DNA from: a virus
Length of the DNA: 54,616 nt
Virus record (IMG/VR): IMGVR_UViG_3300027734_000091
Coordinates: 1-54,616 of that record
Reading direction: 5' to 3' (one strand)
Under the pieces are notes generated by a model. The model was given only the letters and a program-made list of their open reading frames with translations, was not told the DNA's origin and ran no database searches. Both the position numbers and the translations under genes were made by a program. The number at the start of each line of letters is the position of its first letter. The stretch's first letter is position 1. Below, piece after piece: positions 1-11,000 of this stretch.

Positions 1-479
1 TCAAGAAGGACTTGGAAGCTGAGACTGTTTTGGTTCACAAGGTAGCTCTTGTTGTAAACAGCAGGGTCACGCTACTTTCGTATGGCCCAAAGGGTCGAGA
101 CACTACTCTTGATGGTTACAACTCCACTCTGTTTGGCAAAGATGCTACCCGTAATGCCGCTGTCATTGCCATGATGAATGGCGAGGTGCATTGCGACAAG
201 CTGGTTGCCTCTGGAAAAACATCGGACTGGGAAGAGAAGCAGGGCGTAGGTTACATCTGCCGTGGCTCTATTCCACCTGAAATGGGCGCATTTGAAGGCT
301 ATATTTCTGTTGGTTTTACCAAAGAACCGCAAGACCTTGGCGCTGTCAAAACGCGCATTAACTTAGCATCAACTGAAATGGCTAAATAAAATGGCACAGT
401 TTGAACCAGCTTTTGAGCAGATGATGAAAGACGAGGGCGGCTACGTCCTTCACGAAGTACCCAATGACACTGGCGGTAT
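1..479. repeat. Terminal direct repeat, left copy
   Basis: Bases 1-479 recur as 54138-54616. The only difference I see is G at 23 against A at 54160, a GAG/GAA synonymous change in a Glu codon. The repeat covers the end of the membrane-protein gene and the start of the endolysin gene, so it is not an independent mobile element. It most simply shows that the sequence closes on itself, either as an assembly overlap of a circularly permuted genome or as a true direct terminal repeat. Confidence 0.95.
3..389 (+). CDS. Membrane-anchored lysis-region protein, C-terminal part
   Basis: This is the 5'-truncated right end of a gene that is complete at 53834-54526, where its N-terminal membrane segment is present. 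The reading frame is open to the left edge, so the internal ATG-like start is not real. It stops two bases before the endolysin start. The family is not recognised; the full copy carries the description. Confidence 0.85.
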   Translation, partial: KKDLEAETVLVHKVALVVNSRVTLLSYGPKGRDTTLDGYNSTLFGKDATRNAAVIAMMNGEVHCDKLVASGKTSDWEEKQGVGYICRGSIPPEMGAFEGYISVGFTKEPQDLGAVKTRINLASTEMAK

Positions 480-906
480 GACCTATGCAGGTATTGCTCG
501 TAACAAGAACCCACAATGGGCTGGCTGGGCCCTTGTGGACAAGAAAGAGTTTGGCGGGTCTCTTACGCCTATGGTGCGTGAGTTCTATCGCATTGAGTTT
601 TGGGACAAGATGCGCGGCAATGAGATTGGCAACCAAGACGTAGCCAACACCATCTTCAATTTTGGCGTCAATGCTGGGCTAGGCATGGCTGTAAAACTGG
701 CTCAGTTGATCGTTGGGGCTACCCCTGACGGCGGGATTGGTGTTAAAACCATTGAAAAACTCAACCAAGTGACAGACGGTCAGCGGTTCAAGGAATCTTA
801 TGCCTTGGCAAAAATTGCTCGTTACGTTGAAATTTGCAACAAAAACCCTGTGCAGGTCAAGTTCCTCAAGGGTTGGATTAACCGCACACTGAAAGGTCTA
901 GCATGA
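391..906 (+). CDS. Endolysin, GH108 family lysozyme
   Basis: The 171-aa protein cuts the glycan of the host cell wall at the end of infection. Near its N-terminus it carries the glycoside hydrolase 108 signature, an E-G-G-Y motif (E15 the expected catalytic Glu) followed by P-N-D-x-G-G-x-T-x-x-G-I. The C-terminal half resembles the peptidoglycan-binding domain usual in this family, and the length is normal for the family. There is no signal peptide, so it needs a holin to reach the wall. It overlaps the downstream 3TM holin gene by four bases (ATGA), consistent with a lysis cassette. Confidence 0.9.
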   Translation: MAQFEPAFEQMMKDEGGYVLHEVPNDTGGMTYAGIARNKNPQWAGWALVDKKEFGGSLTPMVREFYRIEFWDKMRGNEIGNQDVANTIFNFGVNAGLGMAVKLAQLIVGATPDGGIGVKTIEKLNQVTDGQRFKESYALAKIARYVEICNKNPVQVKFLKGWINRTLKGLA

Positions 907-1322
907 GTTTACTAGGCGTTAGTTCTATTATTGAGGCTGTGGGCAAGGTTGCTGGTGACTTGATTACCACCGACAAAGAGCGCATGGAGATGGAGATCGA
1001 GCAACGAAAACTTGATCTTGAAGAGAAGAAGCTGGACATGGCTGGCGACATGGCGCAGATTGATGTCAATAAAGAGGAAGCCAAGAGTAGTAGCTTTTTT
1101 GTCTCTGGGTGGCGTCCGTTCATCGGTTGGGGCTGTGGCATTGCTTTCATTTACTCGGCGCTCATAGAGCCTATTTGCCGCTTTGTAGCCACCACTGTAT
1201 TCATGTACAACGGTTCATTTCCAACCATCGACACTAACCTGACCATGCAGGTGATGCTTGGGATGCTCGGTTTGGGAGCCATGAGGTCATTCGAGAAGTC
1301 TAACGGGACAGCGCGTAAGTGA
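903..1322 (+). CDS. Holin, three-TM gene-transfer-release type
   Basis: This 139-aa protein has a charged, coiled-coil-like N-terminal third (about residues 20-55). It is followed by S-G-W-R-P-F-I-G-W, two hydrophobic stretches and a final L-G-x-L-G-L-G-A-M-R-S-F-E-K segment. That pattern matches the GTA_holin_3TM family (PF11351), which permeabilises the inner membrane so endolysin can escape. The start codon overlaps the endolysin stop. A second holin-like protein lies upstream at 53312, so the lysis set may contain two pore or pore-regulating proteins. Confidence 0.85.
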   Translation: MSLLGVSSIIEAVGKVAGDLITTDKERMEMEIEQRKLDLEEKKLDMAGDMAQIDVNKEEAKSSSFFVSGWRPFIGWGCGIAFIYSALIEPICRFVATTVFMYNGSFPTIDTNLTMQVMLGMLGLGAMRSFEKSNGTARK

Positions 1323-1380
1323 CCTTGTCACAAGTTAAAAGGCAGACTAAAATGTTCCAACAAATCCACAAGGTGAACGC

Positions 1381-2016
1381 ATGACGACCGCAAGTGTTAT
1401 GACCTATGACAGTTTGGTCGAGAATATCCAGTCCTATTTAGAGCGGACGGATACGGCGACCCTTGAAAAGATACCTCTGTTCATCATGTTGACAGAGCAA
1501 ATCATTGCCAGTCAGATCAAGTTTTTGGGTAACTTGACGGTAAACACAAGCACCATGACCGCAAGTACGTCAATTATTGACAAGCCTGCTCGTTGGCATA
1601 AAACAGTCTCAATGAATATAACCGTTTCTGGTGTGCGCCAACCAGTCCTTTTGCGTAAGTATGAGTACCTGCGCGAGTATTGGCCTAACGCAACCAGCAC
1701 GGGAACACCTGCTTTTTACAGTGATTACGACTACACGCATTGGCTTGTAGCCCCAACACCTGACTTGGCTTACACGTTTGAGGTGTTGTACTACGAGCGC
1801 ATTCAACCCTTGGATTCTTCCAATCAAACCAATTGGTTCACCATCTATGCGCCCCAAGCGTTGCTGTATGGGTCTTTGTTGCAGGCTATGCCATTCCTCA
1901 AAAATGATGAGCGAATGACTATGTGGAAGGCAAACTATGACCAAATCATGCAAACCTTAATGGCTGAGGACAAGTTGCGTATTGCTGATCGTCAAGCCGT
2001 AGTAATGGACAGTTAA
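1381..2016 (+). CDS. Head-tail adaptor, SU10/phiEco32 type
   Basis: The 211-aa protein begins with the Y-D-S-L-V-x-x-I-Q-x-Y-L pattern. It continues with a helical I-P-x-F-I-x-L-x-E-x-x-I segment and ends with a W-F-x-x-Y-A-P-x-A-L-L-Y-G region. This is the layout of head-tail adaptor proteins of short-tailed phages such as SU10 (PF24175-like), which ring the portal and join it to the nozzle. An AAGGTG sequence six bases upstream supports the ATG. A second adaptor-like gene at 43219 is unusual. The fibre and nozzle genes follow directly, supporting a tail-attachment role. Confidence 0.75.
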   Translation: MTTASVMTYDSLVENIQSYLERTDTATLEKIPLFIMLTEQIIASQIKFLGNLTVNTSTMTASTSIIDKPARWHKTVSMNITVSGVRQPVLLRKYEYLREYWPNATSTGTPAFYSDYDYTHWLVAPTPDLAYTFEVLYYERIQPLDSSNQTNWFTIYAPQALLYGSLLQAMPFLKNDERMTMWKANYDQIMQTLMAEDKLRIADRQAVVMDS

Positions 2017-2025
2017 GGATAAATT

Positions 2026-3255
2026 ATGAGTTACAACAGCCCCTTTACTGGTAACGTCATCCAGCCAACGGATGTATCCTATCGCCGCATTACGCTGACG
2101 ACTGACTTGCAGTTGGAATGGCCTATCAACGGCACCTCAACCGATGATGCCGCCGCTCGTATCATGGAGGTGTCAACCGCCTCCGTCGCAAACGAATTGT
2201 GGATGCCTCCTGCTAATCAGGCGTCTGTTGGTCAAGATGCCTTGATCCGAAATGTTGGCTCTGTAACTTTATTAGTCAAAGACTACACTGGCGCAAACAC
2301 CATTGTGTCTATAGCCGCTGGACAGGCTCAGTACATTTACATCACCGCAAATCCAACCACAGCAGGTACATGGGGAATCATTGCCTATGGTATAGGTTCT
2401 TCTGGTGCGGATGCCGCTACGTTGGCTGGATACGGTCTCTTGGCTATTGGTCAAACATTGAACCAAAGCCAACCAGTTACCAATTTTGCTTCTAGCTACA
2501 CTGCTCTAACTACTGATCGTTCAAGCACTTATGTGTGGACTGGTGGTGCTGGTACATTGACTCTATCGCTGGCTTCTGCGCTTGGCGATAACTGGTTTAT
2601 GTTCTTGCGAAACAGTGGGACTGGTGCTTTGACAGTCACTGGAACCAGCGGTGACTTGATCAACGGTTCTGCATCTATTGCGCTTCAACCGACGGACTCT
2701 TGCATTATCGTTTGTAGCGGAACTCAGTTCTATACGGTTGGTTTGGGCAAGTCTACGCAGTTTGCATTCACTCAACTGTCCAAAGCCGTTTTAACTGGAA
2801 GCTACACTCTAACTGCTTCAGAGGCGTCTAACGTCATTCAAAAGTACACGGGCGCATTGACAGGAAACGTAACAATTGTGGTGCCTGCTACGGTTCAGGT
2901 GTACTACATTGTGAATGCAACAACAGGGGCATACACGGTCACAATTTCTACAGGTTCAGGTGCAACAGCGGTTTTGACTACTGGCACCCAAGCCACACTA
3001 GTTTGCGACTCTATCAATCTGTTTAACGCAAATACCATCCTTGCAGGATCGTCAACCGTTAGTTTACAAAATGGATCAGTTGGCGCACCGTCTTTAAACT
3101 TTTCATCAGAAACAACAACAGGTATTTATCGCGCCGCTTCGGGTGAATTTAATACGGCAATTCTTGGTGTTTTGAGATCAACAGTTTCTGCATCTGGGCT
3201 TGCAATTGTTGGGACTGGAACATTTAGTGGTGGTGTGCTTGGAGGCACATTTTGA
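2026..3255 (+). CDS. Tail fibre-like protein
   Basis: This 409-aa, Thr/Ser/Gly/Ala-rich, beta-structured protein has few charged residues, as in trimeric phage fibres. The N-terminal 150 residues probably form the virion-anchoring domain. A predicted beta-repeat region follows, then a C-terminal segment with T-G-I-Y-R-A-A-S-G and the end G-G-V-L-G-G-T-F, which resembles the G-G-I-S-G-G-T-F end of the fibre at 44652. The gene sits between adaptor and nozzle genes and its stop overlaps the TTG start of the nozzle gene. It probably contacts the host surface; the receptor cannot be read from the sequence. Confidence 0.65.
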   Translation: MSYNSPFTGNVIQPTDVSYRRITLTTDLQLEWPINGTSTDDAAARIMEVSTASVANELWMPPANQASVGQDALIRNVGSVTLLVKDYTGANTIVSIAAGQAQYIYITANPTTAGTWGIIAYGIGSSGADAATLAGYGLLAIGQTLNQSQPVTNFASSYTALTTDRSSTYVWTGGAGTLTLSLASALGDNWFMFLRNSGTGALTVTGTSGDLINGSASIALQPTDSCIIVCSGTQFYTVGLGKSTQFAFTQLSKAVLTGSYTLTASEASNVIQKYTGALTGNVTIVVPATVQVYYIVNATTGAYTVTISTGSGATAVLTTGTQATLVCDSINLFNANTILAGSSTVSLQNGSVGAPSLNFSSETTTGIYRAASGEFNTAILGVLRSTVSASGLAIVGTGTFSGGVLGGTF

Positions 3256-5498
3256 CTAAAAAGGTTTTTACACTAGATACCCAGCCCGGCGTCCAGCGGG
3301 ACGGAACCGTCTTTGATGCAAACTGTTACAACGACGGTCGATGGGTTCGTTTTCAACGAGGTCGCCCTCGCAAAATAGGTGGCTACAGGGCTATTGTTCA
3401 AAATGCACATGGGTACTCTCGCGGTATTTATGTCAACTCTGTTGATGGAAACAATCAGGTTTTTAATGGTTATGACGATGGGTTGGAAGTTGTCAACATT
3501 GATAACGACGGCATTGGGTCGGGGATAAATCAGTTTACTTTTACAGGAAGAGCCTTAACGCTAAACACACTTGTTGGTGGTTCTAGTTATGTAAACGCCA
3601 CTTATACGGCTGTACCGTTAACTGGAGGTTCTGGCTCTGGTGCAAAAGCCACCATTGTTGTATCTGGTGGTGCTGTGACCTCTGTGACTCTTACAAGTTA
3701 TGGCAATAACTACGTTGTTGGCAATACATTGAGCGCATCAAACACCAATCTTGGTGGCGCGGGTTCTGGGTTCTCAATTAAAGTTGCAACAATTACTACG
3801 TTTACAGCAAACGATTTAAACCTATGGCAATTTGATTCAAGTTTTGACTCGCAAGGCTCTGGCAATCAATTGTTAATAGCACACGCTGGACAAAACCTTG
3901 CGCAAATTGATTCAACTGCTTTGTCACCAGTTCTTGCTGGTAGTATTTCTGGGCTTACATTATCCCCTCTTGTAGACTCTTCTGGAACGGCTCCAACTAA
4001 CGACATCATTGAAGTTGCTGGTGGCGTGGTTGTACTGCACCCGTACATTTTTGTGTATGGGGACAATGGGTTAATTAAAAATTGTGTAGCTGGTAATCCC
4101 TACGACTGGAACGGGCCTGACTCCAATGAGACCAACGTAGCCTCTACAAAAATTGTCAAAGGTCTTCCTGTGCGCGGTGGATCAAATGCACCGTCTGGTT
4201 TGTTTTGGTCATTAGATTCTTTGATTCGCGTATCCTATACACCAACCACAATTACTGTTGGTGCAACATCTAGCACTTTTTATTGGCGCTATGACATCAT
4301 CTCTAGCCAATCATCTATTCTTTCAAGTCAGTCTGTAATTGAGTATGACGGCATTTATTATTGGTGTGGATCAGATAGGTTTTTGCTTTACAACGGTGTG
4401 GTTAAAGAAATCAAAAACACGTTTAACCAAAATTACTTTTTTGACAATTTAAACTACGCACAGCGTCAAAAAGTTTATGCCAACAAGGTTCCTCGTTTTG
4501 GTGAGATTTGGTGGTTCTTCCCATCTGGAGACTCTGAAGAGTGCAATGATGCGGTAATTTATAACGTGCGAGAAGACATTTGGTATGACGCTGGTGAGGC
4601 ATTAGGTGCAAACAGATCGGCTGGGTATTTCTCACAAGTGTTTCATTACCCAATCAATGCTGGTACAACCAAGACCACACAAGATTTGCTTTTCTCCGCA
4701 TCTATTGCAACAACCAACAGCAGTGCTGACATTACGATTGCTCCTAATAATTTGGTTGCTGTTGGGCAGTTAGTTATATCAACTAGTCTACCTACTAACA
4801 GTTTAATAACCGCCATTGTTTCAACCTTGGCATCTCCTACGGCGGTTTCTGGCGTGTCTGGTGCAAGCACGATTGTAGTTAGCAGTGCCACTGGAATTTT
4901 GCGCAATCAAGCTGTAACTGGAACAGGAATAGGAGTTGGGGCGGTTGTCACGGTTATTGCTGGTACAACAATTACATTGTCGGTTGTCAATAGCGGAACT
5001 GTATCTGGTGCGCTTTCTTTTGCTGGGTTGACTTTAACGCTATCTTTGGCGGCTACAGCAACAACAATTGAGACTGCATCATTTAACACCGTGGCTGGAT
5101 TAGTTACGCTGTGGCACCACGAGATTGGGGTAGATGAGGTAATAGCAAGCACTTCAAATGCCATTGAAAGTTACTTTGAAACATCGGACTTGGGTTGGGT
5201 GCAGGGTGGCCCGCCTCAGACCTCTCCAGTTGGGGATAATGTTTGGCTTCGCTTAGAGCGTGTTGAGCCTGACTTTATACAGACTGGCGAAATGACTTTT
5301 AGGGTGACTGGTCGATCCTTTGCACAATCTGCGGATGTTACATCTGACCCTTATACATTTGATCCAGACACTGGAAAAATTGACATGAGAGAGCAACGAC
5401 GCGAGATTCGATTGTTTTTCAAAAGCAATGTGGAGGGCGGTAACTACCAAATGGGTAAAGTTTTACTTAGCGCCACCGTTGGTGATGTGAGACCATAA
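3252..5498 (+). CDS. Tail nozzle / P22 gp10-like hub protein
   Basis: The 748-aa protein opens with G-V-Q-R-D-G-T followed by W-V-R-F-x-R-G-R-P-R-K-I-G-G-Y. I associate this pattern with nozzle or DNA-stabilisation (P22 gp10-like) proteins that form the tail below the adaptor. The interior is beta-rich with a low-complexity Val/Thr/Ala stretch near residues 500-620 that may be an inserted Ig-like or fibre-binding domain. The start is TTG at 3252, overlapping the previous stop (TTTGA), with GGAGG six bases upstream. The stop overlaps the next ATG (TAATG). Confidence 0.7.
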   Translation: MTKKVFTLDTQPGVQRDGTVFDANCYNDGRWVRFQRGRPRKIGGYRAIVQNAHGYSRGIYVNSVDGNNQVFNGYDDGLEVVNIDNDGIGSGINQFTFTGRALTLNTLVGGSSYVNATYTAVPLTGGSGSGAKATIVVSGGAVTSVTLTSYGNNYVVGNTLSASNTNLGGAGSGFSIKVATITTFTANDLNLWQFDSSFDSQGSGNQLLIAHAGQNLAQIDSTALSPVLAGSISGLTLSPLVDSSGTAPTNDIIEVAGGVVVLHPYIFVYGDNGLIKNCVAGNPYDWNGPDSNETNVASTKIVKGLPVRGGSNAPSGLFWSLDSLIRVSYTPTTITVGATSSTFYWRYDIISSQSSILSSQSVIEYDGIYYWCGSDRFLLYNGVVKEIKNTFNQNYFFDNLNYAQRQKVYANKVPRFGEIWWFFPSGDSEECNDAVIYNVREDIWYDAGEALGANRSAGYFSQVFHYPINAGTTKTTQDLLFSASIATTNSSADITIAPNNLVAVGQLVISTSLPTNSLITAIVSTLASPTAVSGVSGASTIVVSSATGILRNQAVTGTGIGVGAVVTVIAGTTITLSVVNSGTVSGALSFAGLTLTLSLAATATTIETASFNTVAGLVTLWHHEIGVDEVIASTSNAIESYFETSDLGWVQGGPPQTSPVGDNVWLRLERVEPDFIQTGEMTFRVTGRSFAQSADVTSDPYTFDPDTGKIDMREQRREIRLFFKSNVEGGNYQMGKVLLSATVGDVRP

Positions 5499-5743
5499 TG
5501 CTTGCTGTTGTCTACGACCCTCGTTACCACACCTTTGACTCGTGGGCGTCAATTATGTGTGAGGCATATGCTGGGCAACAGTTGTCAATTCCAAATGCAC
5601 AAACCGATTGGAAGCAGTGGGCAACGGGTTTAAAAGCAATTGATGTGTTTACAAATGAGGGCATACCTAGCCCTGACATCTATGATGACTGGCACGATTG
5701 GGCGGCGGCTCTAGTCGGTGCTGTTAACCAGAAGGTTAAATAA
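5498..5743 (+). CDS. Small conserved tail-region protein
   Basis: This 81-aa acidic, Trp-rich protein has six tryptophans, several in W-x-x-W or D-W-H-D-W patterns. It has no signal peptide or membrane segment. It is translationally coupled to the nozzle gene (TAATG) and lies one base ahead of the next gene. I do not recognise a named family. The position suggests a small virion or assembly protein linking nozzle and internal proteins. Confidence 0.7.
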   Translation: MLAVVYDPRYHTFDSWASIMCEAYAGQQLSIPNAQTDWKQWATGLKAIDVFTNEGIPSPDIYDDWHDWAAALVGAVNQKVK

Positions 5744-5744
5744 T

Positions 5745-8084
5745 ATGCGAAGCGGATACGACTACGAAGACGTTGAAGAAGACACTGCACCTGAAGCGGC
5801 GGCTCCTGCCGCTCCCTCTGATGAACAGATTAGAGCCTTTGTTGAAGCCAACATTGGAAACCCAGCATTGATTGCTGAAACAGCGGCGCAGTATGGTGTT
5901 TCTGTTGCTGACTTGTCTCGTGCTACTGGATACGATTCCAATGCTGTGGTCAGTTATTTTCAACAAGCTGATGTTGCTCCGCCATCTACTGGTGGTTTGA
6001 ACGCTACAAAAGTTCAAGAGCCTCCTCCGCCTCCTCCTCCAGACATTGTTGAGCCTCCACGCCCTCCAGAAATTGCTGACAACCCTCCTCCTCCAAGACC
6101 AGAGGAGCCTGTGGTTGAGCCTCCTCGTCCTCCAGAAAGACCTATTGACGAGCCTCCACGCCGTCCTGATGAGCCACCTCCTAGACCAGAACAGGAGCCA
6201 ATCTATGAGCCAAAAATTGTTGATTTAGGTGATGGCACGTTTAGAACGCCGGGCGGCACCATCATTGACAAAGATGGTTATCCAGTTACTAAAGCGCCGA
6301 CTGTTGATACAACTGCCGCCACTACAACCGCTAGTGCGACTACACCAGCCGTAACTACGCCAGCCGCAACTGCATTGCCAACTCTTACTGACTATCAAGG
6401 TAATCAGTTTGACGGTGCGCAAGTTTTAACATTAGCCCAACAGATTGCAAGCAATGCAGGCACCATGACTGGTGGCGCATTTCAAACTAAAGGCGAGAGC
6501 ATTGGGTTTGATGCAAATCAAGCAAACAATTTACTAGGTAGAAAAGCGACAGCATCCGAGCAAGTGTTGCTTGATATGGCGCGTCAGATGATTCAATCTG
6601 GCGTAACTGACTTAAGTCAATTGCAAACCAAAGACATTACAGGCAGTGCTAGTGTCAGTGTTGATCCTGACACAGGACAATACTACGCGCTTATTCCAAG
6701 TGCTGATGGTGAATCGTCTACTCGCAAGGATTTGACTCCTGATCAAGTTGCAAAAATTAGAACTGAAGAAGTTGTTGGAAGCGGTGATGAAGGATCATAT
6801 GTTCGCAAAACAATTGATGATCTAGTAACTGGAAAAGGATTGTTTGCTAATGGCAAATTGTTGTCCCAAGCGGATGCAATGAACAATCCAATTGAGTACA
6901 CCATTGGTAATACCTACACAGGTGGTGGCGGTACAAGTTATCAGTTGAAAGTTGATCCAAAGACTGGTAAGCCTGTAGTTTCTGCAAGTGGTTTTACAAC
7001 CAGCGATGCAGATTCAATTATGCCAATCATTATGATTGCGTCTAACTTTTTGTTGCCCGGCGTTGGCTCCATGCTTGCCAGCACACTTGCTGAAGCTGGC
7101 ATGAGTGAGATTGTGTCTCAAGTTGTTTCCAAGGCTGTTATTAACGGTGTAACAAGCGGAATCATGGCAGAAGCCTCTGGTGGCGATTTTGGTGATGGAT
7201 TCTTTAAGGGTGCCGTTACTGGTGCTATTTCTGCTGGCGTGGCTCCAATGATCTCCACAGCATTGCCATCAGACCTTTCACCTGCTATGTCTACTGCTTT
7301 AACTAAAGCTGGCACAGCGGCTATAACGGCTTTAGCGACGGGTAAAGATGTTGGTACTGCTGTTGGTACTCAGTTACTCAATTCTGTTGTTGGAACAGGT
7401 CTCTCTTCTGTTACTGGTGAGATGGGGCTTTCAACAGAAAATGCAAAATTGTTGAACTCTGTTTTGACTCCCGTCATAACTCAATTGGTAACAAACGGTA
7501 ATGTCAGCGATGCAACGCTAATGAATGCTGTAATGCTGGCTGGTTCTACCGTGCTTGCAAATACTGGTTCTGTTACAAATACTACGGATGTAACTACTGG
7601 CGATGACACCAGTGGTGGCGGTTTAAATTTGCTTGCACAAGATGCAAGTAACATAGTAGGAACTGGTTTGGGTGCGGTATCTACAGCAACTGGTCTGTTA
7701 AATAAAGCAACGTCTTTAACTAAGCCTGTTACCAAAGTCAACACAACAAGAGCCAATTTGACTGGTGCTTTAAAAACAAATAAACCGACAACAATAAAAA
7801 CGGCGGCTGTAAAACCTGCGGCATTAAATACACTTAATGCGGCTAAAACAACAACTTCAGCAGTAAAGCCTGCCGCTCTTGGTGCATTGAATACAGCCAA
7901 GAAAACTATGACCGCACAGCAAATGTCTCAAACAAAAGCAAGCAAACCAGCGGCACAGGTCAATGTGGCAAACTTAATACCAGTCAAAAAATCTGCGCCA
8001 CCACAAAAAGTGGATGTTAAAACCTTAATACCTGTTAAAAGCACACAGTTGCCAGCAGGCTTGAATACGAAGAAAATGGGGTAA
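5745..8084 (+). CDS. Large internal virion (ejection-like) protein
   Basis: The start was placed at the ATG at 5745, just after the upstream stop, rather than at an in-frame codon inside the previous gene. This gives 779 aa. There is a helical N-terminus, then a long Pro-rich linker (residues about 95-165) with P-P-R-P-P-E-type repeats and a Thr/Ala linker. A mid domain follows, then a Gly/Ala-rich hydrophobic segment near residues 430-520 that could insert into membranes, and a Thr/Lys/Ala tail. Such modular proteins in short-tailed phages are usually packed in the head and ejected with DNA; here that role rests on position and composition. Confidence 0.6.
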   Translation: MRSGYDYEDVEEDTAPEAAAPAAPSDEQIRAFVEANIGNPALIAETAAQYGVSVADLSRATGYDSNAVVSYFQQADVAPPSTGGLNATKVQEPPPPPPPDIVEPPRPPEIADNPPPPRPEEPVVEPPRPPERPIDEPPRRPDEPPPRPEQEPIYEPKIVDLGDGTFRTPGGTIIDKDGYPVTKAPTVDTTAATTTASATTPAVTTPAATALPTLTDYQGNQFDGAQVLTLAQQIASNAGTMTGGAFQTKGESIGFDANQANNLLGRKATASEQVLLDMARQMIQSGVTDLSQLQTKDITGSASVSVDPDTGQYYALIPSADGESSTRKDLTPDQVAKIRTEEVVGSGDEGSYVRKTIDDLVTGKGLFANGKLLSQADAMNNPIEYTIGNTYTGGGGTSYQLKVDPKTGKPVVSASGFTTSDADSIMPIIMIASNFLLPGVGSMLASTLAEAGMSEIVSQVVSKAVINGVTSGIMAEASGGDFGDGFFKGAVTGAISAGVAPMISTALPSDLSPAMSTALTKAGTAAITALATGKDVGTAVGTQLLNSVVGTGLSSVTGEMGLSTENAKLLNSVLTPVITQLVTNGNVSDATLMNAVMLAGSTVLANTGSVTNTTDVTTGDDTSGGGLNLLAQDASNIVGTGLGAVSTATGLLNKATSLTKPVTKVNTTRANLTGALKTNKPTTIKTAAVKPAALNTLNAAKTTTSAVKPAALGALNTAKKTMTAQQMSQTKASKPAAQVNVANLIPVKKSAPPQKVDVKTLIPVKSTQLPAGLNTKKMG

Positions 8085-8087
8085 ATT

Positions 8088-11000
8088 ATGGCAAGAACAG
8101 TACGCAACCCTTTGGAATTAAGAACGCCTGTCCGAACAATCAGTTCGGTGATGCGTAACGCCCCCAACAAAAGATTCAGACCTACTGAGTTAGATTTTGG
8201 TGATGACTTTGGTCGCTCGGATCGAGGTGATAGAGGTGATCAAGGCGGTCGCGGTGGCATGGGTTTTCAAGGTGATCGTCGTAGTGATCGAGGTGATTTT
8301 AGCGGTCAAGACAATTTTGGCAACTTAACTTCTGTTACTCGTGCTCCCCGTGAAACAATTTCTGGTGGCGCACCTGTATCTGGAGGCGTAACAAGTCCAG
8401 CTTTTCGTGGAACAACTTCAGGCGGTGCTCCTGTATCTCGAGGCGCAACAAATCAAGTTTCTCGTGGAGCAACTACTGCTGGCGGCGTACCAGCATCGCG
8501 TGTGCAAACAGGTACAAGCAGAGCACCACAAGCGCAAACTAATTCCATTACTTCAACAATTAAACCACCTGCCACTCAAGCTGGTGCTAAAACATCTACA
8601 GCAAAGACTACTGCTGGGACAAGCAAAACAACAAATGCTCTTAAACCAGCGGCAACCAAAACAACTGTGGCGGGTAGAACCCCTGTTGCGGCTAAAACAA
8701 CTGCTACTAAAACTCCAATTGCCGCTAAAACTACATCAACAAAGGCTCCTGTTGCGGCTAAGACTACAACTACAAAACCAGTAACAACAATAGCAAAACC
8801 TGCTGTTACTACAACTAAGCCAACAACAACAACAACTAAGCCAACAAGCAGTTTGACTAGCGCACTAAAAACTGCGGCTATTGGTGCTGGTACAGCCGCG
8901 CTAGTTAACAAGTTAATTGGTAGCAAAACTGGCACTGGAACTGGAACTGGCACTGGAACTGGAACTGTAAGACCAACTGGGACACCTCCTTTTGTTCCAC
9001 CAAAAACAACTCCAAGTGTATTAACCAAACCAACTGGCGTTACAACAAGACCAACTGGAATTCCAAATAACGTAGTAACAAAACCAACGACAACAACAAG
9101 ACCACCAAACATTCCAACAATGGGTGGAGGCACGGGAGTGAAGCCCGGAGGTGGTACAGGCGTCAAACCCCCAACAAGCGTTGTCAAACCTCCTGTTGTT
9201 CCTAAAGGTTCTACGGCAACAGCAGGTGCAACTGGTGCGTTGACTGACGAAGAAATTCAAGCTGAATTAGATCGCGTTAATGCAGAAAAAGAGGAAAATG
9301 TTGTTCCAGAAGGCGCTGTAACAAATGAGGACGGTTCTTACTCAGTTACTGAAGACGGAATGGTCACAACTTATGACAAGGATGGAAACATCATTGGCAT
9401 GGAGGCAGTTGAAGATGATACGTCTGGTGATAATATTGGCGGTGGTGCAACCGATCTTGATACATCATCTGCGGATGACGATGCACAAACCACGGATACG
9501 ACTTTAACAACTGGTGCAGATACCACCACCATGACAGACCTTGGTGAAGGTTACTTTGCTGATGCCGATGGAAACATCTATGGCTCTGATGGTAATTTAA
9601 TGTATACCGTTGGTGCGGACGGTGAATATGTTGATGCCAATGCGTCAACTGAAGACACCAGTACATCTACTATTGATGAAACAACTTATACAGACCCAGA
9701 AACAGGTTTAACTTGGAATCTCGGTGCAGATGGAGAATGGTCTCAAGAAGGATTTGATTCTTCTGCGGATGAAGATGTAACAACTTACACAGACCCAGAA
9801 ACTGGTATTACATGGAACCTTGGTGCTGATGGTGAGTGGGATCAAGAAGGTTTTGATGACACTTCTTATGAAGATACCTTGTTAGATGATACCTTGCTAG
9901 ACGACACTTCATATGATGATACTTCGTATGACGATTACGTTGACGACGGTACAGATTATGAGGAAGCTAAGGGCGGTTCAATCGTCAAAAAATACAAACG
10001 TAATGCCCGTCGTTTTGAAGACGGTGGTTTCAATACGCTTGGCTATGGCGACGATGAAGGTTATTCTGACACTGGCGAAGAAGTTCAAGACTTTCAGAAC
10101 GTCGGTTACAACTACGGTGAGTTTGACGACCCAACATTGACTGGATACACGTCAACTGGCAATCGCAACCCAGTAGGTAACACTTACTTGCGTTCAGCAT
10201 TGGCGGCAGATGATGGTGAAGATATTGTTTATCCTCCTAACCCAAGCCCCTTCTCTATGCCAGAGGGTTGGCCTGATGGCTATGTAGACAATGGTGACGG
10301 CACAGCAACCTATGTTGATGATGACGGTAGCACAATAACAATTGATGCCGATAACAACATTGTTTTTACTACTGATTCGGATGGTAATGTATTCAATTCT
10401 GAAAGAGGTGAATCAGTTTCTGGAACCTACCCTAATGAACGGGGTGAATCTGTTTCTGGAGATTATCCATTACAGGGTATTACTTCTTCTGGTTCTGGAA
10501 ACAAACCAAGTTTCTTAGCGCAACAAGAGCGTGACGAGTCTGTATCTGGGCGGTATGACAAACCAGACCAAACTGGAATTTTGGACTCATTATTAAACGC
10601 CGTGCGCGATAACCCCGGTCTGGCTGGCGGAGCCGTCGGTGCTTTGATTGCATCTTTGATGGATCAAGCAGGAGGCAGTGAGTCTGCCAATCCAAGCCAA
10701 CCCGTTGACATCTCTGAGTTAACTTCATTTGGCCCTCGCACTACTGATTTTGGTGCAGGCATGGTTGGCGGTCGTACAGGTACTGGTAGCCCAATAGTTT
10801 CTTATTCTGATTACTCAGAAGGCGGCGGAGATGAAATCATTGATGATCGCCTGTATTCTGACCTTGGAATATCTGGGTATTTAAGAGAACCCGACATGAA
10901 CAACTACAGGGATGAAGAGGGCAACCTCACAGACCAGTCTGGAAACCTTGTTGATGAATACGGCTACTTGTTAGACGATGGTTCTGGTGACTATGAGGAA

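Noticed and set aside
1352-1384. Ten-codon frame with ATGA overlap before the adaptor gene
   Set aside because: Too short to support; may only be chance, although a coupling leader is conceivable.
8576-9187. 203-aa minus-strand open frame rich in Val and Pro
   Set aside because: It mirrors the Thr/Lys/Gly repeats of the plus-strand virion gene; composition explains its openness.
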